DNA of 64,000 nt from Kribbella pittospori (GCF_004331465.1 NZ_SJKB01000004.1:434001-498000); one strand, 5' to 3'; shown: positions 7,921 to 17,353, counted from the stretch's first letter. The notes: generated by a model not told the origin, from the letters alone. A program made the numbers and translations.

Positions 7921-9007
7921 GACTCACGCTCCGGTAGTCGTCCTCGATCCGGTCGACCGCAGCCCCCGGATCCTGCGCATCGTCCAGCAACTCCCGCACG
8001 CGCTCCGACAGTTCGTCCTGGAAGGCGATCCATCCGTCGAACCGAGGCCGGATGTACGACGTCGTGAGCGTGCCGAGCGTGGCCGAGTAGTGCCCGTTCC
8101 ACGCCTTGTCCACCACGTCGGACGCCCACACGGCCGCGGTCGCCGACTGCCCGCCGACCGTCGACACGACATCCAGCTGAGTCCCGACATCCAGCAACCC
8201 GCGCACGTACTTCGTCACCGCCAGGACCTGTCGGTACGCCCGCGGAGTCACAGCCAATCCAGTCCCACCCAGCGTGCTGTTGGCCAGCCGGTCCGCCGGT
8301 CGCAACCGCGGTGCGGCCGACCACGCCAGCGGCTGCCGGTCCTCCCCCACCGCGCCGTAGTACGCGTAGCTGTACACCAGCGGACAGCACACCAACTCGT
8401 TGCTCTCAGCAAGCAGCTCGTGGATCCCGATCGGATCGAGCTCCGCCACACTCCGATCACTCCGCTGCCAGACAGCGCGCAGCACCCGGATCGCCTCGAC
8501 CGCTCGATCCCGATCGAGCAGCCGAGCACCGGTCCGATCGCCGGCGAGTCCGAGCAACATCAACCCGGCATGCGGCCCGGCGACACACAGCACGACGCCC
8601 GGCAGCTCCAGCACGTCGGACCAGGTCGCCGGCGGCTCTGTCACCCGGTCCGGCCGATACAGACAGGTCTGCGTCGCCGCGTCGATCGGTAGTGCCCAGC
8701 CGTACCCGTTCAGCCGATAGCTGTCCCACGTCGGCTCGACCGCCCGCGACCGCCACACCTTGAGATCCCGCGCCGCGAACACGTCCTCCACCGGCAGGAT
8801 CGCTTCCGCCTCGACAGCCGCTCCCAACCCGGGATGATCGACCACGAGCAGGTCGTACTGCTCGGCCAGCTCCGCCAACGGCGTGGACTCGAACCCGGAC
8901 AACGGCTGCCGATCCCACACCACCTCTACGCCGGACTCCTCGAACGCCTCCAACGGCCGGTAACCACGTGGGTGGTCCCACGTCAGCCCGCGCAACTGCA
9001 CGGTCAC
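7913..9007 (-). CDS. solute-binding-protein-like protein without export signal
   Basis: 364 residues, GTG start overlapping the CoA-transferase stop (GTGA at 9004-9007). The sequence looks like a family 1 extracellular solute-binding protein (YGWALPIDAATQTCLYRPD, DRAVEAIRVLRAVW, and a C-terminal helical part). However, it begins MTVQLRGLTWDHPRGY with no hydrophobic leader, no lipobox and no Arg-Arg motif, so it is predicted to stay in the cytoplasm. No permease genes adjoin it. It sits between the CoA-transferase and enoyl-CoA hydratase genes with overlaps on both sides, so it is probably part of that enzymatic unit, perhaps as a ligand-binding or delivery protein. That role is inference. The fold call is from general sequence pattern. 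Confidence 0.7.
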   Translation of the reverse strand: MTVQLRGLTWDHPRGYRPLEAFEESGVEVVWDRQPLSGFESTPLAELAEQYDLLVVDHPGLGAAVEAEAILPVEDVFAARDLKVWRSRAVEPTWDSYRLNGYGWALPIDAATQTCLYRPDRVTEPPATWSDVLELPGVVLCVAGPHAGLMLLGLAGDRTGARLLDRDRAVEAIRVLRAVWQRSDRSVAELDPIGIHELLAESNELVCCPLVYSYAYYGAVGEDRQPLAWSAAPRLRPADRLANSTLGGTGLAVTPRAYRQVLAVTKYVRGLLDVGTQLDVVSTVGGQSATAAVWASDVVDKAWNGHYSATLGTLTTSYIRPRFDGWIAFQDELSERVRELLDDAQDPGAAVDRIEDDYRSVSHG

Positions 9008-10191
9008 GGCGAGACCACCGCGCCTTGCTGGAGCAACGCCTGCCGTTGTTCCGACGACAGCCCCAGCTCGGCGAGCAGCTCATCGGTGTGCTCACCGACG
9101 AGCGGCGCCGGACGTCGTACCTCCGCAGGCGTCCGGCTGAACCGATACGGGAACCCCGGCGTCGTCACCGCACCCTCGGTCGGGTGCTCGTACGTGACGA
9201 AGGACCCGTTGTGCAGCACCTGCGGATCCGTGCGTACGTCGGCGTACGACAGCACCGGCCCACACCAGACACCGCGCTCGCGCAGCTTGTGCAACCAGTG
9301 GTCGGTCGATTCCCGCCGCAACGCGTTCGACACGGCCGCGGCGATCTCGTCGCGCCGGGCGAAGCCGTCCCGCTCCGCATCCAGCCCGGCCAGCTGCGGC
9401 GCGTCGAGCACCTCGGCCAGCACCGGCAAGTTGGCGAACGCCAGCGAGAGATAACCGTCGGCGGTCGTGAAGATGCCGTACGGCGCACGAATGTAGCTGT
9501 GCGCGTGCACCTCCTCGGACCTCGTCTGTGGAATGCCGCCGACCGTGTGCACGGACAGTTCCTGCATCTGCAGAGCGATCACCGCGTCGAGCATGTTCAC
9601 CTGCACGAGCTGACCTTCACCAGTGCGTTCGCGATGCAGCAACGCGGCGAGCACGCCTTCAAAGGCGCTGTACGCCGTGACCGCATCGGCAAGGAAGTAC
9701 GGCGCGGCGACCGGCGGCTCGTCCGGACGACCGGCACTGAACAACGCACCGCTCATCGCCTGGACCAGCAGGTCCTGTCCCGGCCAATCGGCGTACGGAC
9801 CGGTCTCGCCGTACCCCGAGATCGACACATAGATCAGGTCGGGTTTCAGCGCGCGCAAAGTCTCGTAGTCCAGGCCGAGCCGGGTAGCGACACCCGGGCG
9901 GTAGTTCTGCAGGAACACGTCGGCCGACTTCACCAGCTCATGAACCAACTCCCGGCCGTCAGGAGACTTCAGGTCGACTGCGAGGCTGCGCTTGTTCCGG
10001 TTCAGCGACAGGAACGACGCGTTGACCTCGTTCCCGGTCGCGCCACCGGCAGCGGTATGCCGTTGCCATTCGCCCGTCACCGGCTCGACCTTGACGACGT
10101 CCGCGCCCAGGTCGCCGAGCCGCATCGCCGCCAGCGGTCCGGCCATCGCCACCGATACGTCGAGGACGCGGTAGCCGTCGAGGATGCTCAC
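9004..10191 (-). CDS. class III CoA-transferase (CaiB/BaiF family)
   Basis: 395 residues from GTG 10191, which overlaps the SDR stop as GTGA; ATG at 10203 is an alternative. The N-terminus has LDVSVAMAGPLAAMRLGDLG, then GADVVKVE, NRNKRSLAVDLKS and LVQNYRPG-like text, the classical CaiB signature. The catalytic Asp that forms an acyl anhydride is in VNMLDAVIAL. The C-terminal domain has VLHNGSFVTYEHP and PLVGEHTDELLAEL. These enzymes move CoA between carboxylic acids in the cytoplasm. The acid used here is unknown. It lies between the SDR and the signal-less binding protein, with overlaps on both sides. Confidence 0.93.
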   Translation of the reverse strand: MSILDGYRVLDVSVAMAGPLAAMRLGDLGADVVKVEPVTGEWQRHTAAGGATGNEVNASFLSLNRNKRSLAVDLKSPDGRELVHELVKSADVFLQNYRPGVATRLGLDYETLRALKPDLIYVSISGYGETGPYADWPGQDLLVQAMSGALFSAGRPDEPPVAAPYFLADAVTAYSAFEGVLAALLHRERTGEGQLVQVNMLDAVIALQMQELSVHTVGGIPQTRSEEVHAHSYIRAPYGIFTTADGYLSLAFANLPVLAEVLDAPQLAGLDAERDGFARRDEIAAAVSNALRRESTDHWLHKLRERGVWCGPVLSYADVRTDPQVLHNGSFVTYEHPTEGAVTTPGFPYRFSRTPAEVRRPAPLVGEHTDELLAELGLSSEQRQALLQQGAVVSP

Positions 10192-10934
10192 TGGGCGGTC
10201 CATCCCGCGTCGACCGGCAGGACGGCACCGGTGATGAACGACGCGTCGTCGCTGGCGAGGAAAGCGATCGCGGCCGCGACCTCCGACGGCTGCCCGATCC
10301 GGCCGAGCGCGTGATGCCGGTCGACCATCGCCTGCATCGCGCCGGGATCGTCCGCGCCGCTGACCTTGCCGTTGCGGATCAGCGGCGTGTCGATCAGACC
10401 GGGTGCCACGCAGTTCGCGCGCACGCCCGCCCGGCCGTGGTCGAGCGCCATCGCGCGGGTCAGGTTCTCCACGCCGGCCTTCGCCGCGCAGTACGCCGAC
10501 CGATTGCGCTCTCCGACCGTGCCGATCGCCGAGGAGATCGTCACGATCGCCCCACCGCCCTGCTCGACGAAGCGAGGCAGGACGGCGCGGCAGGAGTTGT
10601 AGACGCCGGTCAGATCGACATCGAGGATCGTCTGCCACTCGTCCGGAGACGTGTTCGGCACGGTGTCGCACACGTCGACCCCGGCCGCACTGACCAGGAC
10701 GTGAACAGCATCAAGCGATGCGACCAGCTCGGCTGTCCCAGTGAGGTCCGTGACATCCAACTCGTACCCGCGACCGCCCAGCTCGGTGCCCAACGCAGCC
10801 GCAGCCTCGCCGTTTCGGTCGCACACGATCACGGTGCCGCCCTCGGCAGCGATCCGGCGGGCGGTGGCCGCGCCGATCCCGGAGGCACCTCCGGTGATCA
10901 GCGCGACCTTGCCCACAAACCGTTCCTTGTCCAT
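10188..10934 (-). CDS. short-chain dehydrogenase/reductase (SDR)
   Basis: 248 residues from ATG at 10934; an in-frame ATG further upstream would overlap the preceding gene. The NAD(P)-binding motif TGGASGIG is near residue 15, an Asp follows the second strand (VIVCDRNGE, suggesting NAD preference), and the catalytic residues are Ser in TISSAIG and Tyr-Lys in YCAAK. The C-terminus FITGAVLPVDAGW is standard for classical SDRs. It is cytoplasmic. The gene follows the first beta-helix gene after 16 bp and overlaps the CoA-transferase. The substrate could be a sugar acid or the hydroxyacyl substrate of the CoA enzymes; the sequence does not decide. Confidence 0.92.
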   Translation of the reverse strand: MDKERFVGKVALITGGASGIGAATARRIAAEGGTVIVCDRNGEAAAALGTELGGRGYELDVTDLTGTAELVASLDAVHVLVSAAGVDVCDTVPNTSPDEWQTILDVDLTGVYNSCRAVLPRFVEQGGGAIVTISSAIGTVGERNRSAYCAAKAGVENLTRAMALDHGRAGVRANCVAPGLIDTPLIRNGKVSGADDPGAMQAMVDRHHALGRIGQPSEVAAAIAFLASDDASFITGAVLPVDAGWTAQ

Positions 10935-10950
10935 AAGTAATCCGGGAACC

Positions 10951-12792
10951 TCAGGGCTTCTCGTAGGGGAAGGAAGGCAGTACGCCGATCTGGTCGTACT
11001 GCATCCGGGAGTCGTCGAACCCGGGCTCCCAACTGACATTGGCGAATGTGTCGCACGGTCCCGCCGACGGCCCGTGGTACGGGTCGCTCTCGGTGTCGGT
11101 CACCTTGATGTCGGAGAACGCGAAGGCACAGCCGCCGAAGTCCATGTGCACGCCGTACGGCTTGCTGTCCGGCATCGACGGATCCGCGTTCGCGTCGTCG
11201 ATGATCATCTGGGACACCGCCGCGTCCGGCGTGTACGGCGGCTGATTGCGAACGCCGTACGCGTAGAACGGACCGGTGTCACCGCTGTCCTGCGCCAGGT
11301 GCGACAGCCGCACGTGGTGGACGGTGTTGCCGCCGGCGTAGTTGTCCGCGTTCGGAATCTCCGGACGCGACTCGATGCTGATGCCGTACCGGGCACCGTG
11401 CTCGACGACGGTGTGACTGATCTCGTTGTCGCCGCTGTTCATGATCTCGACGCCGGCCGAGTCGCCCGGGACGAGCTCGCCGATGTGATGGATGTAGTTG
11501 TTGGTGAACGTGTTGCCGTGGGCAACGTCACCCTCGCCCGGCCAACCGCCCTCGACCTTGATGCCGTCGTTGCCGAGGTGCTCGAGCAGACTGTCCGACA
11601 CCGTGGTCTTCTCGTTCGCGAACAGCAGTTCGATCGCGGTGAATCCGGTCTGCTGCAGGTGCATCCGGGTCAGCTTGACGCCCCGGGTGTTGGTGAGCGT
11701 GATCGCGCCCCACCGGTTCCGCGGCAGCTCGATCTGGGTGTCGTACTTCGGGTACTTGCGCTTGAACCCGGAGTCGCCGGTCTGGTTCCAGCCGTACCGG
11801 TACCACTCCATGAAGTCGGTGTGCTGGATGGTCAGCCCGTCCAGCGTCAGGTTCTCCACGCGCCGGCTCGCGGACGCACCGGCGACCGAGAAGACCTGCG
11901 TCACCGTCGGCCGCATCACCGTGACACCGTCCATCGTGCCGCCGGCCGGCTTGTAGTACAGCGTCTTGTTCGGGTAGTCCAGGTAGTACTCACCGGCCTG
12001 GTCCAGCAGGCTGAGCGAGTTCTGCACGAAGTACCGCGAACCGCCGCCGGAGTTGATGAATCCGTAGCGTGCCGGATAGACGAGCGTGGTGCGCTTCTTG
12101 GTGAAGTTGATGTCGAGCATCGGGATCGTGTCGGTGAACCACGACCACGACCCGCCCGACCACACCGTCACCTGCGCCGGCCAGTCGGTCCCGAGCCGCA
12201 GGTCCCACGACGGGTCGATGTCACCGGTGGTGAATCCGAGCTGGTCGCGCACCGCCTCCTTGGTCGAGTCGAACAGGATCGACCGGTTGTACGGCGCCCA
12301 GGCGTCATCCGCCTGCCGGTTCGGGTACCGCGCGGTGGTGGCGCGCTTCCCCTCGGCGTACAGGCTGTAGAACGGCTGGTTGACATCAACAGGCGCCTTG
12401 AAGATGCCGTCCTTGTACGGCGTCCACCCGGTGACCTCCCGGGCACCCTCGAACACGGCCTTCCCCGGCCCGTCCACACTCCGGTACGCCACCCCGGAAT
12501 CCCGGTCGTCGAAGGTGATCGCCTTGTCGACCTGGTACGTCCCTGCTTTGAGGTTCACCACCGGAGCACAGGTGAGGACCGGCTTCTTGGAACGGACGGC
12601 GTCGCGTGCATGCTCGACCGTCTTCCAAGGCTTCCGCTCGCTCCCCGCGGCAGCATCACTCCCGGTCGGTGAAACCCAGAACGACTCGCACCTGGCCGAT
12701 CCCTTCGGAGCCGCACCGAGCGCGGAACCCGCACCGACGACGGCGAGAGCGAGACCGATGACCAAACCACCGACCAATCTCATCCGGCTCAC
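10951..12792 (-). CDS. secreted right-handed beta-helix glycosidase-like protein (GH141-like), paralog 1
   Basis: 613 residues from GTG 12792, overlapping the upstream stop as GTGA; ATG at 12783 is possible. The signal peptide is LVGGLVIGLALAVVGAGSAL. The mature N-terminus WVSPTGSDAAAG and VNLKAGTYQV is the typical entry of secreted beta-helix enzymes, followed by EVTGWTPYKDGIFKA and GKRATTARYPN, then the helix coils (GDNEISHTVVEHGARYGISI). This layout resembles GH141 and related families, which include alpha-L-fucosidase and xylanase activities; the activity here is not proven. It is shorter in the residue 75-85 region than its two paralogs. It probably acts outside the cell on pectin side chains. 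Confidence 0.7.
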   Translation of the reverse strand: MSRMRLVGGLVIGLALAVVGAGSALGAAPKGSARCESFWVSPTGSDAAAGSERKPWKTVEHARDAVRSKKPVLTCAPVVNLKAGTYQVDKAITFDDRDSGVAYRSVDGPGKAVFEGAREVTGWTPYKDGIFKAPVDVNQPFYSLYAEGKRATTARYPNRQADDAWAPYNRSILFDSTKEAVRDQLGFTTGDIDPSWDLRLGTDWPAQVTVWSGGSWSWFTDTIPMLDINFTKKRTTLVYPARYGFINSGGGSRYFVQNSLSLLDQAGEYYLDYPNKTLYYKPAGGTMDGVTVMRPTVTQVFSVAGASASRRVENLTLDGLTIQHTDFMEWYRYGWNQTGDSGFKRKYPKYDTQIELPRNRWGAITLTNTRGVKLTRMHLQQTGFTAIELLFANEKTTVSDSLLEHLGNDGIKVEGGWPGEGDVAHGNTFTNNYIHHIGELVPGDSAGVEIMNSGDNEISHTVVEHGARYGISIESRPEIPNADNYAGGNTVHHVRLSHLAQDSGDTGPFYAYGVRNQPPYTPDAAVSQMIIDDANADPSMPDSKPYGVHMDFGGCAFAFSDIKVTDTESDPYHGPSAGPCDTFANVSWEPGFDDSRMQYDQIGVLPSFPYEKP

Positions 12793-14654
12793 CGCCCCGC
12801 CACGTCGTACGGGAAGGAGGGCAGGACGCCGATCTTGTCGTACTCCATCCGGCCGGTGTCGAAGCCCGCCGCCCAGTTGGCGTTGGTCACCTCGTTGCAT
12901 TGGTACGACTGGTACTTGTCGTCGGTCACCTGCCCGACCTCGACGTCGCTGAAGCTGAAACCGCAGCCGCCGGCGTCCATGTGCACGCCCCGGGTGCCGC
13001 TGTCCGGCATCGAGGCATCCGGGATCACGTCGGTGATCACCATCTGCTTCACCGTGTTCCGGACCGGGTGCGGCTCCTGGTTGTCGACGCCGTAGGTGTA
13101 GAACGCGCCCATGTCACCGCTGTCCAGACCGGTTTGCTCCAGCCGGATGTAGGAGAACTCGTTGTCCAGCGCGTAGCCCTCGCCGTCGGTCACCTCGGGC
13201 CGGCCCTCCAGGCTGATGCCGTACCGCGCGCTGTGTTTCACCACGACGTGCGAGACCTTGTTGCCGCCGGTGTTCATCAGCTCGATCCCGGCCGCGTCGC
13301 CCGGGACCAGCTCACCGATGTGGTCGATGTAGAGGTTGGTGAACGTGTTGTGGTTCGCGACGTCGCCCTCGCCCGGGTACGGGCCTTCGACCTTGACGCC
13401 GTCGCCGCCGATGTTCTCCAGCAGGGTGTCGGCGATCGTCACGTGGTCGTTGGCCGTCAGCAGGTAGACACCGTGGTAGCCGGTGTCGCGCACGTGCAGC
13501 CCGGTCAGGTCGACGTTGCGGGTGTTGGTCAGGGTGACCGCACCGAAACGGTTGCGGGTCATCTCGATCTGGCGGTCGTACTCGGGGTACTTGTGCTTCT
13601 GGCCCGAATCTCCGGCGCTGATCCAGCCGGATCGGTACCACTGCATGAAGTCGGTGGCCGCGATCCCGAGTCCGTCGAACGCGATGTCGTGCAGCCGGCG
13701 CGCGGGCGAGACCCCGGCCAGCGACAGCACCTGGGTCTGCGTCGGGCGCAGGACCCGCTTGGCGTCCATCGTGCCGCCGCGGGGCTTGTAGTACAGCTCC
13801 TTGTTCGCCCAGTCGAGGTAGTACTCGTCCTCGGCGTCGAGCAGATCCAGCGAGTTCTGGACGAAGTACCGCGACCCGGACCGGGAGTTCATCATCGCGT
13901 ACCGGGTCCAGTAGTCCAGGATGACCTTGTTGTCCTTCCAGTCCGCGTTCTTGATCGGCACCGTGTCGGTGAACCAGCTCCACGAGCCGCCCGACCAGAT
14001 CATCAGCTGCGCCGGCCAGTCGGTGTAGCTGTTCAGGTTCCAGGTCTCGTTCCAGTCACCCTCGGTGTAGCCGACCTGGTCCCGCAGTGCCTCCTTCTCC
14101 GGCTCGATCAGGACCGACTTCAGGTACGGCGCCCATGCGTCATCGGCCTGCCGGTTCGGGTACCGGGCCGTGGTGGCCCGCTCGCCGTCGACGTACAGGG
14201 TGTAGAACGGCTGGTCGATGTCGACCTTGGCCTTGAAGATGCCGTCCTTGTACGGCGTCCAGCCGGTCACCTCCTGCGCCGCCTCGAGCTCCGCCTTCCC
14301 CGGACCGTCCACGCTCCGGTACACGACCTTGTGCCCGTTCGATCCCGAGTCACGGTCGTCGAATCCGATCGTCTTGGCCACCTGGTAGGTGCCGGCCTTC
14401 AGATTGACGACCAGGTCGCAGGACATCCGCTGGTTCAGCCCGCGCGCCCGGATGGTGTCGCGAGCATGCTCGATCGAGCGCCACGGCTTGCGTTCGTTCC
14501 CCGGCGCGGCGTCGTCGCCGGTCGGCGAGATCCAGAACGCGTCGCACTTGCCCGGCCCCGCGGCCGGGCCGGCGGCTCGCGCCGCCAGGCCGCTGCCGAA
14601 GACGAGCGCCGGAAGGGCGAGCCCGGCGATCACTCCACCGATGAATCCACGCAT
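12789..14654 (-). CDS. secreted right-handed beta-helix glycosidase-like protein (GH141-like), paralog 2
   Basis: 621 residues with signal peptide IGGVIAGLALPALVFGSG. It is closely related to both neighbours, sharing AAQEVTGWTPYKDGIFKA, GERATTARYPN, GGSWSWFTDT and a near-identical C-terminus (YDKIGVLPSFPYDVAG). The beta-helix core spans about residues 300-520. Two Cys near the C-terminus (GGCGF and YQCNE) and two near the N-terminus (GKCDAF, MSCDL) could form disulfides outside the cell. ATG start 6 bp after the preceding stop. Triplication suggests either different bond specificities in one polysaccharide or dosage; which one is open. Confidence 0.7.
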   Translation of the reverse strand: MRGFIGGVIAGLALPALVFGSGLAARAAGPAAGPGKCDAFWISPTGDDAAPGNERKPWRSIEHARDTIRARGLNQRMSCDLVVNLKAGTYQVAKTIGFDDRDSGSNGHKVVYRSVDGPGKAELEAAQEVTGWTPYKDGIFKAKVDIDQPFYTLYVDGERATTARYPNRQADDAWAPYLKSVLIEPEKEALRDQVGYTEGDWNETWNLNSYTDWPAQLMIWSGGSWSWFTDTVPIKNADWKDNKVILDYWTRYAMMNSRSGSRYFVQNSLDLLDAEDEYYLDWANKELYYKPRGGTMDAKRVLRPTQTQVLSLAGVSPARRLHDIAFDGLGIAATDFMQWYRSGWISAGDSGQKHKYPEYDRQIEMTRNRFGAVTLTNTRNVDLTGLHVRDTGYHGVYLLTANDHVTIADTLLENIGGDGVKVEGPYPGEGDVANHNTFTNLYIDHIGELVPGDAAGIELMNTGGNKVSHVVVKHSARYGISLEGRPEVTDGEGYALDNEFSYIRLEQTGLDSGDMGAFYTYGVDNQEPHPVRNTVKQMVITDVIPDASMPDSGTRGVHMDAGGCGFSFSDVEVGQVTDDKYQSYQCNEVTNANWAAGFDTGRMEYDKIGVLPSFPYDVAGR

Positions 14655-14660
14655 CTCAGC

Positions 14661-16520
14661 TCACCGGCCCGACACGTCGTAGGGGAAGGTGGGCAGGACG
14701 CCGATCTTGTCGTACTCCATCTTCGAGGCGTCGAACCCGTCGGCCCAGTCGGCGTTGGTCACGTCGTTGCACTGGTAGGACTGGTACTTCTGGTCGGTCA
14801 CCTTCCCGACCTGAACGTTGCTGAAGGCAAATCCGCAACCACCGGCGTCCATGTGGACGCCGCGCGTGCCACCCGCGTCCGGCATCGACGGATCGGGGAT
14901 GACGTCGCCGATGACGAGCTGGTCGACGGTGTTCGTGACCGGATGCGGTTCCTGGTTGTCCACGCCGTACGTGTAGAACGAGCCCATGTCGCCGCTGTCC
15001 AGGCCGGTCTGCTCCAACCGGATGTACTTGAAGCTGTTGCCGGACGCGTACTGATCGCCGTCGGTGACCTCCGGCCGCGACTCCAGGCTGATGCCGTAGC
15101 GGGCGCTGTGCTTGACCTCGATGTTCGAAATGGTGTTGTTGCCGGTGTCCATCAACTCGATCCCGGCCGCGTCGCCCGGCACCAGCTCGCCGATGTGGTC
15201 GATGAAGGTGTTCGAGATCGTGTGATGGTTGCTCAGGTCACCTTCGCCCGGCCAGCCGCCCTCGACCTTGATGCCGTCGGCGCCGATGTTCTCCAGCAGG
15301 CTGTCGGTGATCTTGGTGTGATCGTTGGCGAACAACAGGTAGACGCCGGTGAAGCCCGCGTCGGACAGGTGGAGCCGGGACAGGTCGATGTTGCTCGTGT
15401 TGGTGAGTGTGATCGCGCCGAACCGGTTCCGCGGCAGCTCGATCTGCCGGTCGTACTCCGGGTACTTGTGCTCGACCCCGGCGTCGCCGCCGGCCACCCA
15501 GCCGTTGCGGTACCAGCTGACGAAGTCGGAGTACTGGACCCCGAGCCCGTCGAAGCTGACGTCGTGCAGGCGGTCCTGCGGCGACGTACCCGCGAGGTTC
15601 AGGACCGTCTTGACGGTGGGCCGCAGCACCTTGATGCCGTCCATCGTGCCGCCGCGCGGCTTGTAGTAGACCTCACCGGCCTTGGCGTCGAGGTAGTACT
15701 CCCCCGGCTGGTCCAGGAAGCTCAGCGAGTTCTGGAAGAAGTACCGCGATCCGCCGTTGCTGTTGACCATCGCGTAACGGGTCCAGTACTTCAGCGTCGT
15801 CTGCGTCTTCTTGAAGTTCGTGTCGAGCAGCGGGATCGTGTCGGTGAACCACGACCACGAGCCGCCCGACCAGATCGTCACCGACGCCTGGCTCATGTCC
15901 CAGCTGGGATCCCAGTCACCGGGATTGCCCCACAGCCAGTTGTGCACGTCCATCTTGTCCTCTTCGAACAGGACCGACCGCAGGTACGGCGACCACTGGT
16001 CGTCGCTGCCGCGGTTCGGGTAGCGGGCGTTGGTGGCCCGCTTCCCGTCCTCGAAGAGCGTGTAGAACGGCTTCGACGCATCCACCTTGGCCTTGTAGAT
16101 GCCGTCCTTGTACGGCTCCCAGCCGGTGATCTCCTCGGCACCTTGAATCGTTGCCTTGCCCGGGCCGTCAGCACTGCGGTAGATCACCCGGTGCCCGTTC
16201 TTGCCGGAGTCGCGCTGGTCGAACCCGATGGTGGAGGTGACCGGGTACTCGCCGGCCTTCAGGTTGACGGTGATGTCACAGTTCATCCGGTCGTTGAGGT
16301 GCTTGGTCCGGATCTCGTCGCGAGCCCGGGTGATCGTCTTCCACGGGTTCTTCTCGGTGCCCTTGGTGGCGTCGTTGCCGTTGGGTGCGACATAGAAGCT
16401 GTCGCACCGGGCCGCGCCGGCGGGCTGGGCGTTGAGCTGCACGGCTGCGACCGTCACCAGGGCGGCAGCGACCACCCCGGCGCCGACGCTGAGCGCCGTA
16501 CGCCTGGTTCTGTTGGACAT
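14661..16520 (-). CDS. secreted right-handed beta-helix glycosidase-like protein (GH141-like), paralog 3
   Basis: 619 residues, signal peptide TALSVGAGVVAAALVTVAAV. It has the same plan as the two downstream paralogs: FYVAPNGNDATKG entry, VNLKAGEYPV, EEITGWEPYKDGIYKA, GKRATNARYPN, helix repeats (GNNTISNIEVKHSARYGISL) and the C-terminal YDKIGVLPTFPYDVSG. Paralogs 2 and 3 look closer to each other than to paralog 1, from the shared DSGxNGH insertion and the GLDSGDMG segment. It is the first of the three in transcription order, 26 bp after the RraA-like gene. GH141 membership is inferred from overall pattern. Confidence 0.7.
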   Translation of the reverse strand: MSNRTRRTALSVGAGVVAAALVTVAAVQLNAQPAGAARCDSFYVAPNGNDATKGTEKNPWKTITRARDEIRTKHLNDRMNCDITVNLKAGEYPVTSTIGFDQRDSGKNGHRVIYRSADGPGKATIQGAEEITGWEPYKDGIYKAKVDASKPFYTLFEDGKRATNARYPNRGSDDQWSPYLRSVLFEEDKMDVHNWLWGNPGDWDPSWDMSQASVTIWSGGSWSWFTDTIPLLDTNFKKTQTTLKYWTRYAMVNSNGGSRYFFQNSLSFLDQPGEYYLDAKAGEVYYKPRGGTMDGIKVLRPTVKTVLNLAGTSPQDRLHDVSFDGLGVQYSDFVSWYRNGWVAGGDAGVEHKYPEYDRQIELPRNRFGAITLTNTSNIDLSRLHLSDAGFTGVYLLFANDHTKITDSLLENIGADGIKVEGGWPGEGDLSNHHTISNTFIDHIGELVPGDAAGIELMDTGNNTISNIEVKHSARYGISLESRPEVTDGDQYASGNSFKYIRLEQTGLDSGDMGSFYTYGVDNQEPHPVTNTVDQLVIGDVIPDPSMPDAGGTRGVHMDAGGCGFAFSNVQVGKVTDQKYQSYQCNDVTNADWADGFDASKMEYDKIGVLPTFPYDVSGR

Positions 16521-16546
16521 GTTGGGCGGGGTCCTCTCTCGGAGGG

Positions 16547-17341
16547 TCAGTCGCCGGCGTTGCCGTTCTGGCTACGCCAGCGCTCGTACTCGAGGCGGGT
16601 CTTCTCGGTCAGGGGGTAGTAGTCGCGCAGCGGGGCGCCCTCGTCGATCCGGGCCCGGCTGAACTTCTCCCACGCGTCGTGCTCGGCGGCCGCCTGGACG
16701 ACGGCCTCCGCGCGCCGCCGCGGGACGACGACCGCGCCGTCGTCGTCGGCGAGCACCAGGTCACCGGGCAGCGTGAGGACGCCACCGACCGCGACCGGGA
16801 CGTTGTACGCCCACGGGAACAGTTCGGCCTGGGACGCGTAGTGCGGGGTGGCTCCGGTGGACCAGATCGGTACGTCGAGCTGCGACACCCGGGGTACGTC
16901 GCGGATCCGGCCGTCGATCACGATGCCGGCCCCGCCACGGAGCTTGAAATAGCGGACCAGCATGTCGCCGAAGCAGCCGGTGGTGTGGCTGCCGTAGGCC
17001 TGGACCACCAGCACGTCGCCGGGCTGTACCTCGTCGAGCACGGCCCACAGCGCCGTGCTGCGCTCGATGTACTCCTGCGTCTGACCGTCGGCGATGTCCT
17101 CCCGCTGCGGCATGAACTGCAGGGTCAGCGCCCGGCCGACCGCCTTCTTGCCGGGGAACATGCTGGTCGGTCCGTCGACGAAGGTCCGGCGGATGCCCTG
17201 GCCGTGCAACCGGGCACAGGCGGTCGCCGACCCGATCTCGGCCAGCCGGGACACCAGGCCGGGATCCGATGGCGGCGGGGTGTCGCCGCGCACCGGCAGG
17301 TCCCAGACCGGTGCCACCGGGGCTTGTTCCGTGCTGCTCAT
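16547..17341 (-). CDS. RraA-like family protein (possible oxaloacetate decarboxylase / HMG aldolase type)
   Basis: 264 residues, ATG at 17341 with GAGGAG just upstream. The RraA-fold core is clear: GDVLVVQAYGSHTTGCFGD, then GGAGIVIDGRIRDVP, where the Arg-Asp pair is the substrate/metal site of 4-hydroxy-4-methyl-2-oxoglutarate aldolases, and LVLADDDGAVVVPRRRAE, the usual tail of the domain. About 40 C-terminal residues extend beyond the core. It is cytoplasmic. In sugar-acid loci such proteins often act on 2-keto acids. Here it stands between an unknown cytoplasmic protein and the secreted beta-helix genes. The catalytic activity is inferred, and RraA-fold proteins without enzymatic activity exist. 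Confidence 0.85.
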   Translation of the reverse strand: MSSTEQAPVAPVWDLPVRGDTPPPSDPGLVSRLAEIGSATACARLHGQGIRRTFVDGPTSMFPGKKAVGRALTLQFMPQREDIADGQTQEYIERSTALWAVLDEVQPGDVLVVQAYGSHTTGCFGDMLVRYFKLRGGAGIVIDGRIRDVPRVSQLDVPIWSTGATPHYASQAELFPWAYNVPVAVGGVLTLPGDLVLADDDGAVVVPRRRAEAVVQAAAEHDAWEKFSRARIDEGAPLRDYYPLTEKTRLEYERWRSQNGNAGD

Positions 17342-17353
17342 ATATCTCCTCAG

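Noticed and set aside
10741..12672. A 643-codon open frame on the plus strand
   Set aside because: It is antisense to beta-helix paralog 1 and the SDR gene, with only Val/Arg-rich shadow composition.
12900..16619. A 1239-codon open frame on the plus strand
   Set aside because: It is the mirror of the three beta-helix genes on the minus strand. It shows no family motif, and the minus-strand genes have signals, motifs and coupled starts. Long antisense frames are common in high-GC DNA.
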